DNA from: Phyto melanocephala
Lineage: Eukaryota; Arthropoda; Insecta; Diptera; Rhinophoridae
NCBI GenBank assembly: GCA_941918925.1
Contig: OW799237.1
Span: forward strand, 9,219,201 to 9,283,200
Direction of reading: 5' to 3'
Length of the DNA: 64,000 bases
The notes under the pieces are model-generated. The model was given only the letters and a program-made list of their open reading frames with translations. It searched no databases and was not told where the DNA came from. Within the stretch, counting starts at the first letter, position 1, and every line of letters starts with the position of its first letter. The position numbers and the translations under genes are program-made. Below, in pieces: positions 1-10,132 of the stretch.

Positions 1-144
1 TGATACCAGTATTATGGGTTTTAAATTTTTATACAATTTCCCTCTCATTAATATTGCGTTTATAAGTTTTATTGTTATTTTCTATAATGATTTAATCCGC
101 GTATAATTTTAAAATAAATTAATATATGAATCAATAATTAAAAA

Positions 145-527
145 TTGCCTTAACCGGGACGACTCGAACTAAGTTCGCCCTAACAAGTATACCACGTTTG
201 TATGGATGTGTTGTGGAAAAAAGAGTCGGTCTAGGTTTCTTCCACATATCTCAGTTTTTTATAGACCGATTATTCTGATTACCGACCTGCTCCCGAATAT
301 TTCTGATATTTTGATTCCTCACACGGTTCTGAGCGATGTCGGGAAGCTTAAAAAAACTTATTTCTATGTACATACTCACGCACATACGGACATTGCTCTA
401 TCGACTTCTCTAGTCATTAGCTCTCAGAAAATATATACTTTACAAGGGTAGCAAACGAATATTGTAGAAATCTCACACGGAATGACTAGCCTATAAATAC
501 CATTACATGCACTGTGAAGGGTATAAA
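145..527 (-). repeat. Truncated copy of dispersed palindrome-tailed repeat (copy A)
   Basis: Partial copy of the repeat family described in the entry at 6433-7199. Shared landmarks visible here are the tRNA-like module around 147-205, the ATATATACTTTA block near 430, the target-side block with CACACGGAATGACTAGCC and the end TGTGAAGGGTATAAAA at 513-528. The half carrying the TTCGGC palindrome is missing. The open frame at 206-451 lies inside this repeat and is not a gene. Confidence 0.7.
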
Positions 528-1800
528 AAAGAAACGGCATGGTAGGTTCAATCAAAACGCACGATAATAATTGTTAATTAAGTAGAGTTTTCAGAGAATT
601 ATCGTATTTTTTTTTATTACAATAGAAAGATATATGGCAATTATTGTGGATCAAAATATTGGCTAAATGCTCGCCGAGGCTTCGGTGGCATAGTTCTATC
701 CGATGGTCCATATTTTCAATGACAATATTTATGTTCAATTGCTAGGTACGACGAAGTTTCGTCGTTTACGGCTCTTCTGCCACGCTATCAAGAACAACAG
801 CAAAGTTTTCCACAGAACGAACTAGGCGATCATTTTCACATTTCCCACAGACTCGGATTTGCTGAAATTTGCACAATTCTCCCGATTGTGGACACACGAA
901 GTGCATGACATGCATTTTGATTTTAACGCCTATTTACGTAAAAGGCTGCGACAATATTTTTTTTATTAATGTGTGGACTGCATGAATATGTATTAGAATA
1001 CATATTTGGCAATAAATGTTATAATACATTGCGGAGCAATAATCTTTTAACACAAGCTGTCAAATTCAATTGCAAACAAATAAAATGTAACAACAACACT
1101 AATGTATAAGAGAACGTCGCAGAAAAAAAGAAAACAAAATATTAAAATTAATATGGTTATTATACCTAAAAAAATTTAAGTTAAATTATATTTTCATAGA
1201 AATGTAATGGCAAAATATTTGTTTTAATCTAGTGCTTTTGGTGAAATTTATTTTCGTATATTTTTTATAAAATTTTAAATTATAGGTCAATCACCAGGAA
1301 AATTTTTAATTTTATGTTTTAAGATATTAACGTATTCACCACCTATAAATATAAGCTTGAACATTGGCAATTTGATGCCGTTATTCTGCCGGCTTTATTG
1401 CTTATATTAAAACATAATCAATCGCTCGTGTGGTCGGCTTGACTCACAATTAATATCGTGCATTATTGTTGGACCACCCTTTATTTGTTAAAATTTGAAA
1501 AAAGCTGTTCAAAGTCTCTAGTCACATTAATGTAAAATATACGACATAATACAATATACGAGCCTAATTTGAATTGGTCAAGTACTATGTGTATGAGATA
1601 GAAAAAATTAATTAAATATTTAATCCTTAATATGTTTTTTTGGTCAATAATTTCAATTTTCCAAAACTTATGTACATATTTATTTTAACAAAGTAAAGTA
1701 ATATTTCATCTGTTGAACATAGTACGAGTACATACATACTCACGTATGCGAATTAACAAGTGTATGCATAATACACAGTCAATAATCTTATTCATCTTTT
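528..1800. other. AT-rich intergenic DNA upstream of the attacin gene
   Basis: I see no coding frame with protein-like composition, no RNA gene and no clear repeat here. The stretch is the distal 5' flank of the attacin gene; the immune-type promoter elements lie in its last part and just beyond (see 1801-1897). Confidence 0.5.
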
Positions 1801-1810
1801 GGGAGTCCCC
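1801..1810 (+). promoter_or_regulatory. NF-kappaB (Relish/Dif-type) site of the attacin promoter
   Basis: GGGAGTCCCC is a full match to the insect kappaB consensus GGGRNNYYCC. It lies about 90 bases upstream of the TATA box and 183 bases upstream of the attacin start codon. In Drosophila, attacin and diptericin promoters carry such sites and respond to Relish (Imd pathway) or Dif. Function here is inferred from position and consensus. Confidence 0.8.
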
Positions 1811-1835
1811 ATCAACAACAATAGCGGTATTTAAC

Positions 1836-1842
1836 TGATAAG
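1836..1842 (+). promoter_or_regulatory. GATA-factor site next to the kappaB site
   Basis: CTGATAA lies 26 bases downstream of the kappaB site. Paired kappaB and GATA sites (read by Serpent in the fat body) are a known feature of inducible antimicrobial-peptide promoters in Drosophila. The motif alone is short; the pairing and position support it. Confidence 0.6.
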
Positions 1843-1889
1843 ACAATGGCAAAAAGTACCTTAAACTGCAAAACATTAATAAGGAAAAA

Positions 1890-1897
1890 TATAAAAG
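1890..1897 (+). promoter_or_regulatory. TATA box of the attacin gene
   Basis: TATAAAAG, about 100 bases before the start codon. A transcription start around 1917-1925 is expected from the usual TATA-to-start spacing, which would leave a 5' untranslated leader of about 70 bases. Confidence 0.75.
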
Positions 1898-1992
1898 CAC
1901 AGATTAATCTCTAACAAGACAACAATTCCATTTAGACTTCTAAGTTACAAAAGCACTTGTACAAAGCAAAAGAAAAATTACAATAAATCGAA

Positions 1993-3052
1993 ATGAAGTT
2001 CATTATTTTAACTATCCTTTTAGTGACATTATTTGGAGCCTTAATTGAAGCTATGCCTCAACGAGTTCACATTCAAAAGCTGCCCTATTATCCTCCACCA
2101 ACAACACGACCACGCCCTATACGTGTACGCAGAGCGGTATTGGGCGGACAAATATCAACAAATCCAACTGGCGGCAATAATGCTAAAGTAGATTTAACTC
2201 ATGCCATCGGCACACCCGAACACAATGTTATAGGGCAAGTTTTTGCCGCAGGTAATACTAAAGGGGGACCAACAGCTACTGGTGGTACATTGGCCTACAA
2301 CAAGTAAGTTTTAATTTATTCAAAAGCCGTGTGTCCACTAGTAAGTCACTTGCGGAAGAACTTCTGCAAGTATTTGCTGAAGTGTTTCCACTCAAACTAA
2401 AACTTGCGGAAGTCTGCTTCCAGAAGTCTTCAAAACACTTTTAGTTTACAGCAAGTCGCTCAAGATACTTCCAGCAAGCAACAAACACGACGTGACTTTT
2501 GGAAGTCGACTTTTAATACGTGTTTACACGACAAAAACTTCTGGAAGCAACTTCCGCAAGAAAACTTGGTAGTGAACACACGGCTTAAATTTAAAAAAAA
2601 TTTAAAATTTAAGTATTTCATTGAAATATTTTGTATTTTCAAAATTTTCCAGCAATGGTTTTGGTGCCGCCATTGCCAAGGAACATATACCCGGAGTACG
2701 CGATACGTTGTCCAAGAGCCTTAGTGCCGATTTATTTAATAATGGCGACCACAAAGTTAGTGCTAATGTCTTTAAATCCGATAATACTTTGGCCAATGGT
2801 TTAAAATTTGAACGCAATGGCCATGGTTTGGATTATTCGCATATTAATGGTCATGGCGCCAGTTTCTCTCAAAGCAATATACCCAACTTTGGCCGTCAAT
2901 TGGAGTTGGCTGGTAAAGCGAATCTATGGTCTTCGCAGGATCGTAATACCCGTTTGGATTTAACCGGCGCTGCTTCAAAATGGACTAGTGGTCCTTTTAG
3001 TGGACAGAAAGACTTCAATGCTGGTCTGGGCTTAACTCATATGTTTGGTTAA
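1993..3052 (+). CDS. Att: Attacin preproprotein (antibacterial peptide), two exons
   Basis: Secreted glycine-rich antibacterial effector of the insect humoral response. Exon 1 is 1993-2303 (donor GTAAGT at 2304), exon 2 is 2653-3052 (acceptor TTTTCCAG ending 2652); the joined codon AA|C gives Asn, and the 711 coding bases give 236 residues. Residues 1-20 form a signal peptide. Residues 21-47 are a proline-rich propeptide ending in RVRR (44-47), a furin-type site. The mature attacin starts about residue 48 with AVLGGQ, followed by the attacin N domain (GQVFAAGN, GGTLAYN) and two glycine-rich G domains (FNNGDHKVSANVF, GLDYSHINGHGAS, LDLTGAASKWTSGPF, GLGLTHMFG end). Length and single intron resemble Drosophila AttA/AttB; the proline-rich propeptide resembles AttC. 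The promoter carries kappaB, GATA and TATA elements, so induction by bacterial challenge in fat body is expected. The intron holds a MITE. Paralogue assignment (A, B or C) is not possible from sequence alone. Confidence 0.96.
2324..2586. mobile_element. MITE inside the attacin intron
   Basis: A 263-base element with 17-base terminal inverted repeats, AAGCCGTGTGTCCACTA at 2324-2340 and its complement with one mismatch at 2570-2586. The inside consists of repeated short CTTGCGGAAG / CTTCTGCAAG blocks in both orientations. It takes up three quarters of the 349-base intron. No coding capacity. The superfamily is not clear because I see no convincing target duplication. Confidence 0.75.
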
Positions 3053-3257
3053 GTTAAATCAAGTCTCATATTAGAGTTATAAGAATATTTGTAATACGAC
3101 TTTATTAGATGTAGATTTTAGTAAAACAATTGGATTTTTATCAGTGAGGATTATTTCTCTTAAATGAAAGTCTATAATAAATATATTTATGGAAAATTTA
3201 CAATAAATAGAAATTTATTTAAAAAAATTTAATATTTTTAAAAATTGCTAATAGCAC

Positions 3258-3376
3258 AACCTAAACAAGAGCGTTGAGCGTCAAGCGTTACTATATTGCA
3301 TGTCTTTTGTTATTGTAACCAAAACAAAACACATTTGAAACTTCAACGCTTGACGCTCAACGATCTTGTTAAGGTT
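3258..3376. mobile_element. Short foldback MITE downstream of attacin
   Basis: About 119 bases with two long arms: the block with GCGTTGAGCGTCAAGCGTT at 3271-3289 returns inverted at 3344-3362, and the match extends to both ends (AACCTAAACAAG against CTTGTTAAGGTT). The hairpin spans almost the whole element around a loop of about 50 bases. It sits about 200 bases after the attacin stop codon, beyond the likely polyadenylation region. Confidence 0.7.
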
Positions 3377-3531
3377 TGACTCTTAAGAAAGATGTTATTG
3401 AAAATCTGCATAATAATTCTCGAACTCTTTCTTTACCCTTTACATCAACTTAAATCATATGCATATTGATATAAGTTTGTCATATTGTTTGCGATTTCCA
3501 CAATATTTATTTGTGTATAAATTTTAGATAA

Positions 3532-3990
3532 TTATATAGCAGTGGTCCTTAGTCTATCGCTCGACAATGCTGGACATTCGCCTACTACGCGGTTTGCTGT
3601 CTCAGCATCCAAAAGGCCAATCCCACAAACATTCTCATCCTCAATGTGCTTCTTTTTAAATGATATTTGAAGTTTGCATGTCCCGTAACCAACGGAGTTA
3701 TCCAGCTCAACCCAAGTAAAGTTGGATATCTTTTCAGTACCTATGCCAATAGGACGTTTGCGCACTACACAGGTGTGTCTACAAGTGATTCCCTTCATTC
3801 GCCTTTTCCGGTTTATAGACTTTACCCGTTTGCCCGCACCAACTCATCACACAAGGCAATTCAGGATTATGATCCACAGAATGTTGCCACAGATCCCCTC
3901 TTTGCAAGTTCGTCCGCCGTTTCATTGCCAGCTTTGCCCGCGAGTCCCTTAACCCATACCAGCATCATACTAAAGCACGCCTATTGAGCT
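3532..3990 (-). pseudogene. Non-LTR retrotransposon RNase H region, decayed
   Basis: Reading the minus strand from 3985, a frame gives WVKGLAGKAGNETADELAK, a typical LINE-encoded RNase H segment (the NE-ADELA core). After a stop and frame change, the open stretch 3798-3532 ends with a Cys-rich tail containing ETANRVVGECPAL, like the C-terminal EETxEHxxxECPAL motif of R1/LOA-type ORF2 proteins. No reverse transcriptase is left next to it. The clade is not certain. The plus-strand open frames at 3667-3987 are shadows. Confidence 0.65.
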
Positions 3991-4195
3991 TAAGAATACA
4001 AGCAAGCATTAAGAAGGAGTTAACATTCATCCGCCGCACGCAATTGGTTATCAAGTGCAGTTAGAATTCTCTTCCCATTCACCCTACAATCCAACAGAAG
4101 ATTCATTGCGTGCAGCAGACCATGCTTCTCTGCCTATTAGATGGACAGGACTTCCCCAGAAGCAGCATAAGTATCACTCAAGTAATTATATACCA

Positions 4196-4326
4196 GGATC
4201 CATCTGTAAAGATATTAATGTCACTATCCATGCATTCCGCTATGAAAATACGATGTCCACAAAGGATCCATCAGTAAAGGTTTTATGTCACTCACTATTC
4301 ATGCATTCCGCTATGACAACGCGATG
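4196..4326. repeat. Two-copy tandem duplication, 68-base period
   Basis: GGATCCATCTGTAAAG...CATTCCGCTATGAAAATACG at 4196 onward is followed 68 bases later by GGATCCATCAGTAAAGG...CATTCCGCTATGACAACGCG. The copies differ at several bases, so the duplication is not recent. No function is evident. Confidence 0.7.
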
Positions 4327-4617
4327 CAGCCTTTTGACCAAATCTTGCTTCAAAAAAAGATATAGCGGAAAATTTCACCAAAAAAATACAGAGGCATGTT
4401 GCAGATTAAAATCATTCCAATTGGAATGTAAGTAAGTCATCCGGAACAAATTTTAATCCTAATTTTCGAACAAATGTGGCCAAATCTCGCAAAAACACAA
4501 AAGCGACAATGTCGCATATTTTGTCGTTAATATGTGTATTAAATTAATGCAGGTGACTGCACTGAAGACATTGTCGTAAAACTGATGACCGATGATTTCT
4601 TTCGCATTATCGTTAAA

Positions 4618-5090
4618 TCTATGTATATTAAAGTGAAACTCTGTATGTCTGTGTGTGTGTTAGCTATAGACTCCGAAACCGTAAAGCCGATCGGACTCAA
4701 ATTTTGGAAAGTTGTTGTACACATTCCAGGTAGTGTTTATGGGTGGTAAAAAATGGGCGGGGTTTCGCCCATAAAAAATAAGTTATAATTTTTAGCTACT
4801 TGCACTAGATGGATTTTTCTGAAACTTTGTACACATATTGAGCTATCATGACTATATTTATTATTTTCAGCCATGCTTTTCACATGGCCAACTGTACCTC
4901 GCATGCTCCAGATTGGGAACACAAAAAAAATTTGTTAATTTTTACAGCAAATGGAAAAACCAAAAATATTGTATACTCACTTGCATTACAATAAAAATCA
5001 ATAAAATATTATTTTCAATATATTCAATTAAACATCAGAATGCATTTTTATTCATTAAGGGGCGAAGCAACGCGCGCCGGGCTTGGCTAG
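4618..5090 (+). mobile_element. Non-autonomous Helitron (DINE-1-like), both ends present
   Basis: The element starts with TCTATGTATATTAAAGTGAAACTC after host A and ends with a GC-rich hairpin (CAACGCGCGCCGGGC) followed by TTGGCTAG and host T. These are the three Helitron hallmarks: 5' TC, 3' CTRR (here CTAG) with a hairpin just before it, and insertion between A and T without target duplication. It shares its inner blocks (TTAGCTATAGACTC, GGGCG...CGCCCA) with the copy at 32369-32876. No coding sequence. Confidence 0.85.
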
Positions 5091-6432
5091 TACAATATAA
5101 ACGACAAATGCCGTTATAAATCAACTTTAAAATGTCTTCTGCATCGCGACATTTGAGGTTTGAACTGCATTGTTTAAGATTAAAAATAGTTTTATGCTAA
5201 AAGCATCAATTAAGAATTAATTTTAATTTAACTTGTTTATGGTAATATTTTCTGATACAAAAATGTTCTCTTGTTATGCAGTGCACTGATGCATTACCGA
5301 AAAGACCCATCGTTAAATGCAACGTCGCGACGCGTCGTCTAAGCTGATTTGGCTTACTGGGGTTATAAAAGCAACATGCAAAGTTTTTATGGTTTTTGTG
5401 TGTAAATAAATAATGCAATGTCGTGGATGCAGAGTGTTAAAGACTCAGTACAGACGAATTTATCATTTTAACTTGCTATAAGCTAAAAATTTAACAACGT
5501 TTTTTTTTTGTATAGAAAATGTATAAAAAAATTTTTTATTTTATTAATAGAAAACTTATGCACATTGTTTTAGATTTAAAGAAGTTTTAAGAATGAAAAC
5601 ATAAATACGAAATTTATTAAGAGTTTTCCAAATATAATTAAACAGAAAATAATTTCAAATATAAGTCTTAATACATTATACGTACATATGTGCCCACAAA
5701 TATTAAAAACAGTTAAGTTAAAAAACATTATATTATTTTTTAAGTACACAACTGTTTACATAAGTATTCCCTAAATTACCACTTGTTGCTGCCATTTTGT
5801 TTGTATTTTTTATTCTATTTATTCGTCTCTAAAATACTGTTACATTTAATAGCTTAGAATTAATTTTAATATTGTGTGAATATCTAAAGGTCTTTTGTCA
5901 ATCGCTCTTAAAATAATACGAGTAGTTGGAGTGACATACATACATACATAGTTCCGTTTGCTGTAAAAATGATTCTTAACATAACTGTTTTCTATTCCTC
6001 ACAATTAAACACGGAAGTAATTTCTATTCTGTAGCACACACAAAGCTCATCCTCAACTACTTATAAGGAATAAAAAATTTTCAGATTTTATTGACTTTAT
6101 TGTTATTGTTTTATGACTATCTTTCTGTCAATGGCAGTAAAAGAGAAATCAAGAGGAAAGAACTAAAAAGATAGCGGTAATGAATGGTTCACGTATGACT
6201 GAGTGAGTGTGGGTAATTGTAATTGTATGTATTTATGCACGAGTATATACATACTTATTTATATAAGCATGTCGGAATGTGTAAAAATTATACAAAATTC
6301 GCTTTAAGGATTTCACACGATTTAAGATTCGCATTGTTTAGTAGAGAATAACATATATCCAAATTATATTTTGAAGACTTGTATTACATTTGTATTACAG
6401 ACAATTATTAACACATACTTTTTGTTTTTAAA
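5091..6432. other. AT-rich intergenic DNA
   Basis: No gene, RNA gene or recognisable element seen. Short CATA microsatellites occur near 5937-5950. Open frames here (for example 5206-5418 minus) have no protein-like features. Confidence 0.5.
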
Positions 6433-6623
6433 AACAAGAGTGCTATATTCGGCCGTGCCGAATCTTATATACCCTTCACAACGTGTAGTCATGCAATAAC
6501 AATTGTTTGTATAACCATTCATCTCATATGAAATACGTACATACATATGTATATAAAAAACATACATACATACATACATATATAAAAACATCCCATGTTA
6601 AAAAAATACAAAAGAAAAATTAA

Positions 6624-6654
<31 letters not shown>

Positions 6655-7199
6655 TAAAATAAAAACAAAAATAAATAAAAAAAAATAAAAACAAAATAAA
6701 AAAAAAAATAAAATAAAAAAAAATTAAAAAATAATAATACATATAAATAAAATATAAAAAAATTAAAAAATAATAATATAAATAAAATAAAAATTAAATA
6801 AAAAAAAATTTTTTTTGGCTCAGCTGGAATTCGATGCCACGTTTACTCTAACCAGTATACCACGTTTGTATGTAAATATGTATCTATGTATGTTGTTGTT
6901 GTGTTAGAAAAGAGGAGGTGGCCGTGGTTTTTTGCTCATATCTCAGTTGTTTACGTACCGATGTTTCTGATTTTCAATACCGAACCGAAATTTTAATACT
7001 TCACCCGGGTCCAGGCTAAGTCGGGGGGCTTCAAAAAGTTGATTTCAACATATACACGGACAGACTGACATAGCTTAATCGACTCCCCTATTCATAAGCT
7101 TTCAGAAAATATATACTTTATGGGGTCGGAAATGAAAACTGTAAAAACACGAAATGACAAACCTATATATACCTTTTTTCACTGTGTGAAGGGTATAAA
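6433..7199 (-). repeat. Dispersed palindrome-tailed repeat (copy B, near full length)
   Basis: Reference copy of the main repeat family of this window. Read on the minus strand it starts TATACCCTTCACACAGTG, then a TATA-like GGGTATATATAGG, a ~330-base conserved block, a tRNA-like module (GGTATACTGGTTAGAGT followed by CATCGAATTCCAGCTGAGCC), a homopolymer-rich A/T core, and a second conserved block ending TTGTGAAGGGTATATAAG, the palindrome TTCGGCACGGCCGAA, TATAGCACTCTTACTTGT. The outer TATACCCTTCACA and TGTGAAGGGTATA form an inverted pair. Other copies: 145-527, 9390-10132, 10431-11108, 28494-29110, 33974-34606, 38304-38674, 53761-54540, 58976-59238. No coding capacity; the short open frames in it recur in other copies only because the DNA recurs. 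Confidence 0.85.
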
Positions 7200-7265
7200 A
7201 GGGATAGAATTCGATGGAAAATTATGTTGTCATAGATCTAGTGCATATACATATATGTATATATA

Positions 7266-7560
7266 AAGGGTGTTTATTTTAGAATACGATTTTTGGGCAG
7301 GGATTTAAATGTCATAGGGTTGTCATATCAGGCAACTCTATTATTTGTGTTCTGTTGGGTTTTCCATTTTATTTATAAGGGATAGACTGGTGCAAGAACA
7401 GCGCTAAAAATTGTGTAAATTTATTTGGAAATTATGTATCAGTTTGGAAATCAGGAATGCCATCTTTATCCAATCAGACCACAATTCGTAGATTTTTTAA
7501 TTTGGTTGGCTTGTTTGATTTTTAATTGTCAAAACATAGTATTCAATTGACATATTTAAG
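7266..7560 (+). pseudogene. Mariner-type transposon 5' fragment
   Basis: Begins AAAGGGTGTTTATTTTAG, a mariner-like terminal sequence also seen at 30684. The following DNA can be read as a broken helix-turn-helix transposase N-terminus (a KIVKIYLENY-like stretch followed by NQTTIRRF), with stops and frameshifts. Similar debris of the same superfamily is present at 50520, 57000, 59740, 60372 and 61589. Assignment to a family below IS630-Tc1-mariner is not possible. Confidence 0.45.
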
Positions 7561-9389
7561 ATGAGCCAGCCGCGGCATCTAAATATGTATGTAGTCAAGC
7601 ACTAATGGCAAAAGTATATCCTCATATAGGATTCTAATTTTAAATTCAGTCTTTTTCAAATAAATTTAAAATTTTTTAAATTAAATTTAGTATTAAGAAA
7701 ATTTAGTATTTCACAAAAATTTTCTAACCAAATTCAGAACTTTTAAAATTAAGTTCAGCATTATAAAATTAATTTTATTTCACAATTTGATTTAACAAAT
7801 TTTAAATGTAATTTAGAACAGACCAAATTTGAAATTAGAAAAGTACATACTTAAAAACTGTATACCTTGAAAAAACACCGTATATAATATGTAAATACTA
7901 TAAAAATTAAAAAAAAAACATTTCAAACATAATGTATTATTACATTATAACGTCATGTAATTAAATTGTATAAAAAACATTTCAATGACCGTTAAGAGTT
8001 GACGTTTTCCTTCCTGCTACATATTTGTCTGACATGTAAAATAGTTCTACGTTACGCTCTCTTTGCATTTCCTAAGCCACTCTCAATAACTGTTAAATTC
8101 GTAAATAATGTAAATTAGTCAACAACAACTCAACTGGAAATAACAATGGGGTTGTTTTCATTGCAAAGAAAAAGGAAAATCAAGATAAATTAGGAAAACT
8201 TCAAAAAAAGCTTTGAGTGAGGAAAATGTCAATGTTAAAGAACAGCTAAAGAAAATCCATTCAGTCTAGTGTTACGCGTTGAAAACCTAAAATTAACCAC
8301 GGTAAAATCGATTATAGCCATAAATATTTTAAGAAAAAAAAAAAAATATTTAAAATCAGTTACAAGACATTTTTCAATGAAAACTATAACACAAACATTT
8401 CTAACTTAACTAAAGAAACAAACTTAAGTTTTATTAAGTAGACCAAGGTAATTTTTTTTAATAAAAAAATAAAAGGCTAATAATTAAATACAGAATATCA
8501 CTTAACAAAAGTATAGAAAAAAATAGATATGAAAAAATCGAATATTTTCAGCTTTAAACTATGTGGCCTTCAAGTAATACAAGAAAAAAATGTGTCTGCT
8601 TATGTGCTTCATTTATGAGTGTATAGAAATGTCAAATACAATACAAGATTTTAATCCTTAAATCCTTAATAATAAAAAGTTTTTTTTTTTAATACTTTCC
8701 TTATATCATAAATATTTTTTTTTCAATACAATCATTGCATTTTATAACCTTGAATTTTTCTTTTATTTCTATTGCAACGAAATTCTTCATGTGTAGAACC
8801 TGAAGTAAGTATACCTACAAAAATCTATACGAATTTTGACAATTCACAAATTTAATGTACCCCACACACATATTGATAATTTTAGTGTCAGATTATGTAA
8901 AACGTTTAAAGCTTCAAATCCTTGCAATATGTTAAAGAAATAAACACCCACACACACACACACACACAATTTAAAATCACAATGGTTATATGATTTTTGT
9001 GTACTATTTTTGGGGAAAAAAAATGTTTAATGTTTCATTACAGATTCTAAATTAATTATTTTTCCAAGTTCTTAAGATAAATTTAAAGGGACTTTCTGTT
9101 ATTTTAAATCTCCTGTACTTGAATAAATGCATTGTTTTGCAATTAGTACATATGTATGTATGTATGCATAAGTTTATGTACATAACAGTAGTTTACGTAT
9201 GACCTATAGTACGTTGGTTTATATAAAATAATAATAAAATATAACTGTTAAATTTTTGTTGTATTGTTAAACGTCAAAAAATAATAAACGCGAGGAAAAC
9301 TAAAACTCAGGAATGGAAAAGTTGTTCCAATTTTACTTTTTCTGCAGACATACAAAAAGTATTTCAAAACAATTTGTAGTAGTTTTTTT
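7561..9389. other. AT-rich intergenic DNA with a CA microsatellite
   Basis: No gene or RNA gene seen. A (CA)n microsatellite lies at 8946-8968. Around 7630-7860 short related phrases (TTAAATTTAG, AAAATTTAGTATT) recur, which may be a decayed AT-rich tandem or foldback sequence. Confidence 0.5.
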
Positions 9390-10132
9390 TATACCCTTCA
9401 CACAGTGAAAAAGGGTATATATAGGTTTGTCATTCCGTGTGAAATTTCTACAATTTTCATTTCCGACCCCATAAAGTATATATTTTCTGAAAGCTTATGA
9501 ATAGGGGAGTCGATTAAGCTCTGTCAGTCTGTCCGTGTGTATGTTGAAATCAACTTTTTGAAGCCCCCCGACATAGGTTGGACCCGGGTAAGGTATTAAA
9601 ATATCAGAAATATTCGGGAGTAGATCGGTATTGAAAATCAGAATCATCGGTACATAAACAACTGAGATATGAGCAAAAACCCACGACCACCTCGATTTTT
9701 TTTCACAAAAACAACATTACAACAACAACATACATACATACAAACATGTATACTGGTTAGAGAAAACGTGGCATCAAATCCCAGCTGAGCCAAAAAAATT
9801 TTTTTTTATTTTTTATTTAATATATTATTTATATTTTTATTATTTTTTTTTTAAATTTTTTTTTAAATTTTTTTTTTTATTTTTTTTTTGTTTTATATAT
9901 ATTATATATATAATAATTTTTTTTTTAAATTTTTTTTTTTTTTTAATTTTTTTTTTTTTTTGTTTTTTTAACATACATACGTGAATTTATAATTTTACAA
10001 TGGGATGTTTTTATATATGTATGTACGTATTTCATATGGGATGAATGGTGACACAAACTATTGTTATTGCATGACTACACGTTGTGAAGGGTATATAAGA
10101 TTCGGCACTGCCGAATATAGCGCTCTTACTTG
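9390..10132 (+). repeat. Dispersed palindrome-tailed repeat (copy C)
   Basis: Near full-length copy: TATACCCTTCACACAGTG start, tRNA-like module at about 9748-9790, long T/A core at 9795-9970, and tail with TTCGGCACTGCCGAA and CTCTTACTTGT. The palindrome is changed by one base compared with copies B and E. The open frame 10005-10358 starts inside the tail and is not a gene. Confidence 0.85.

Noticed and set aside
3667..3987. Two plus-strand open frames (106 and 76 residues)
   Set aside because: They are the antisense of the decayed LINE RNase H region, which explains their GC content and openness.
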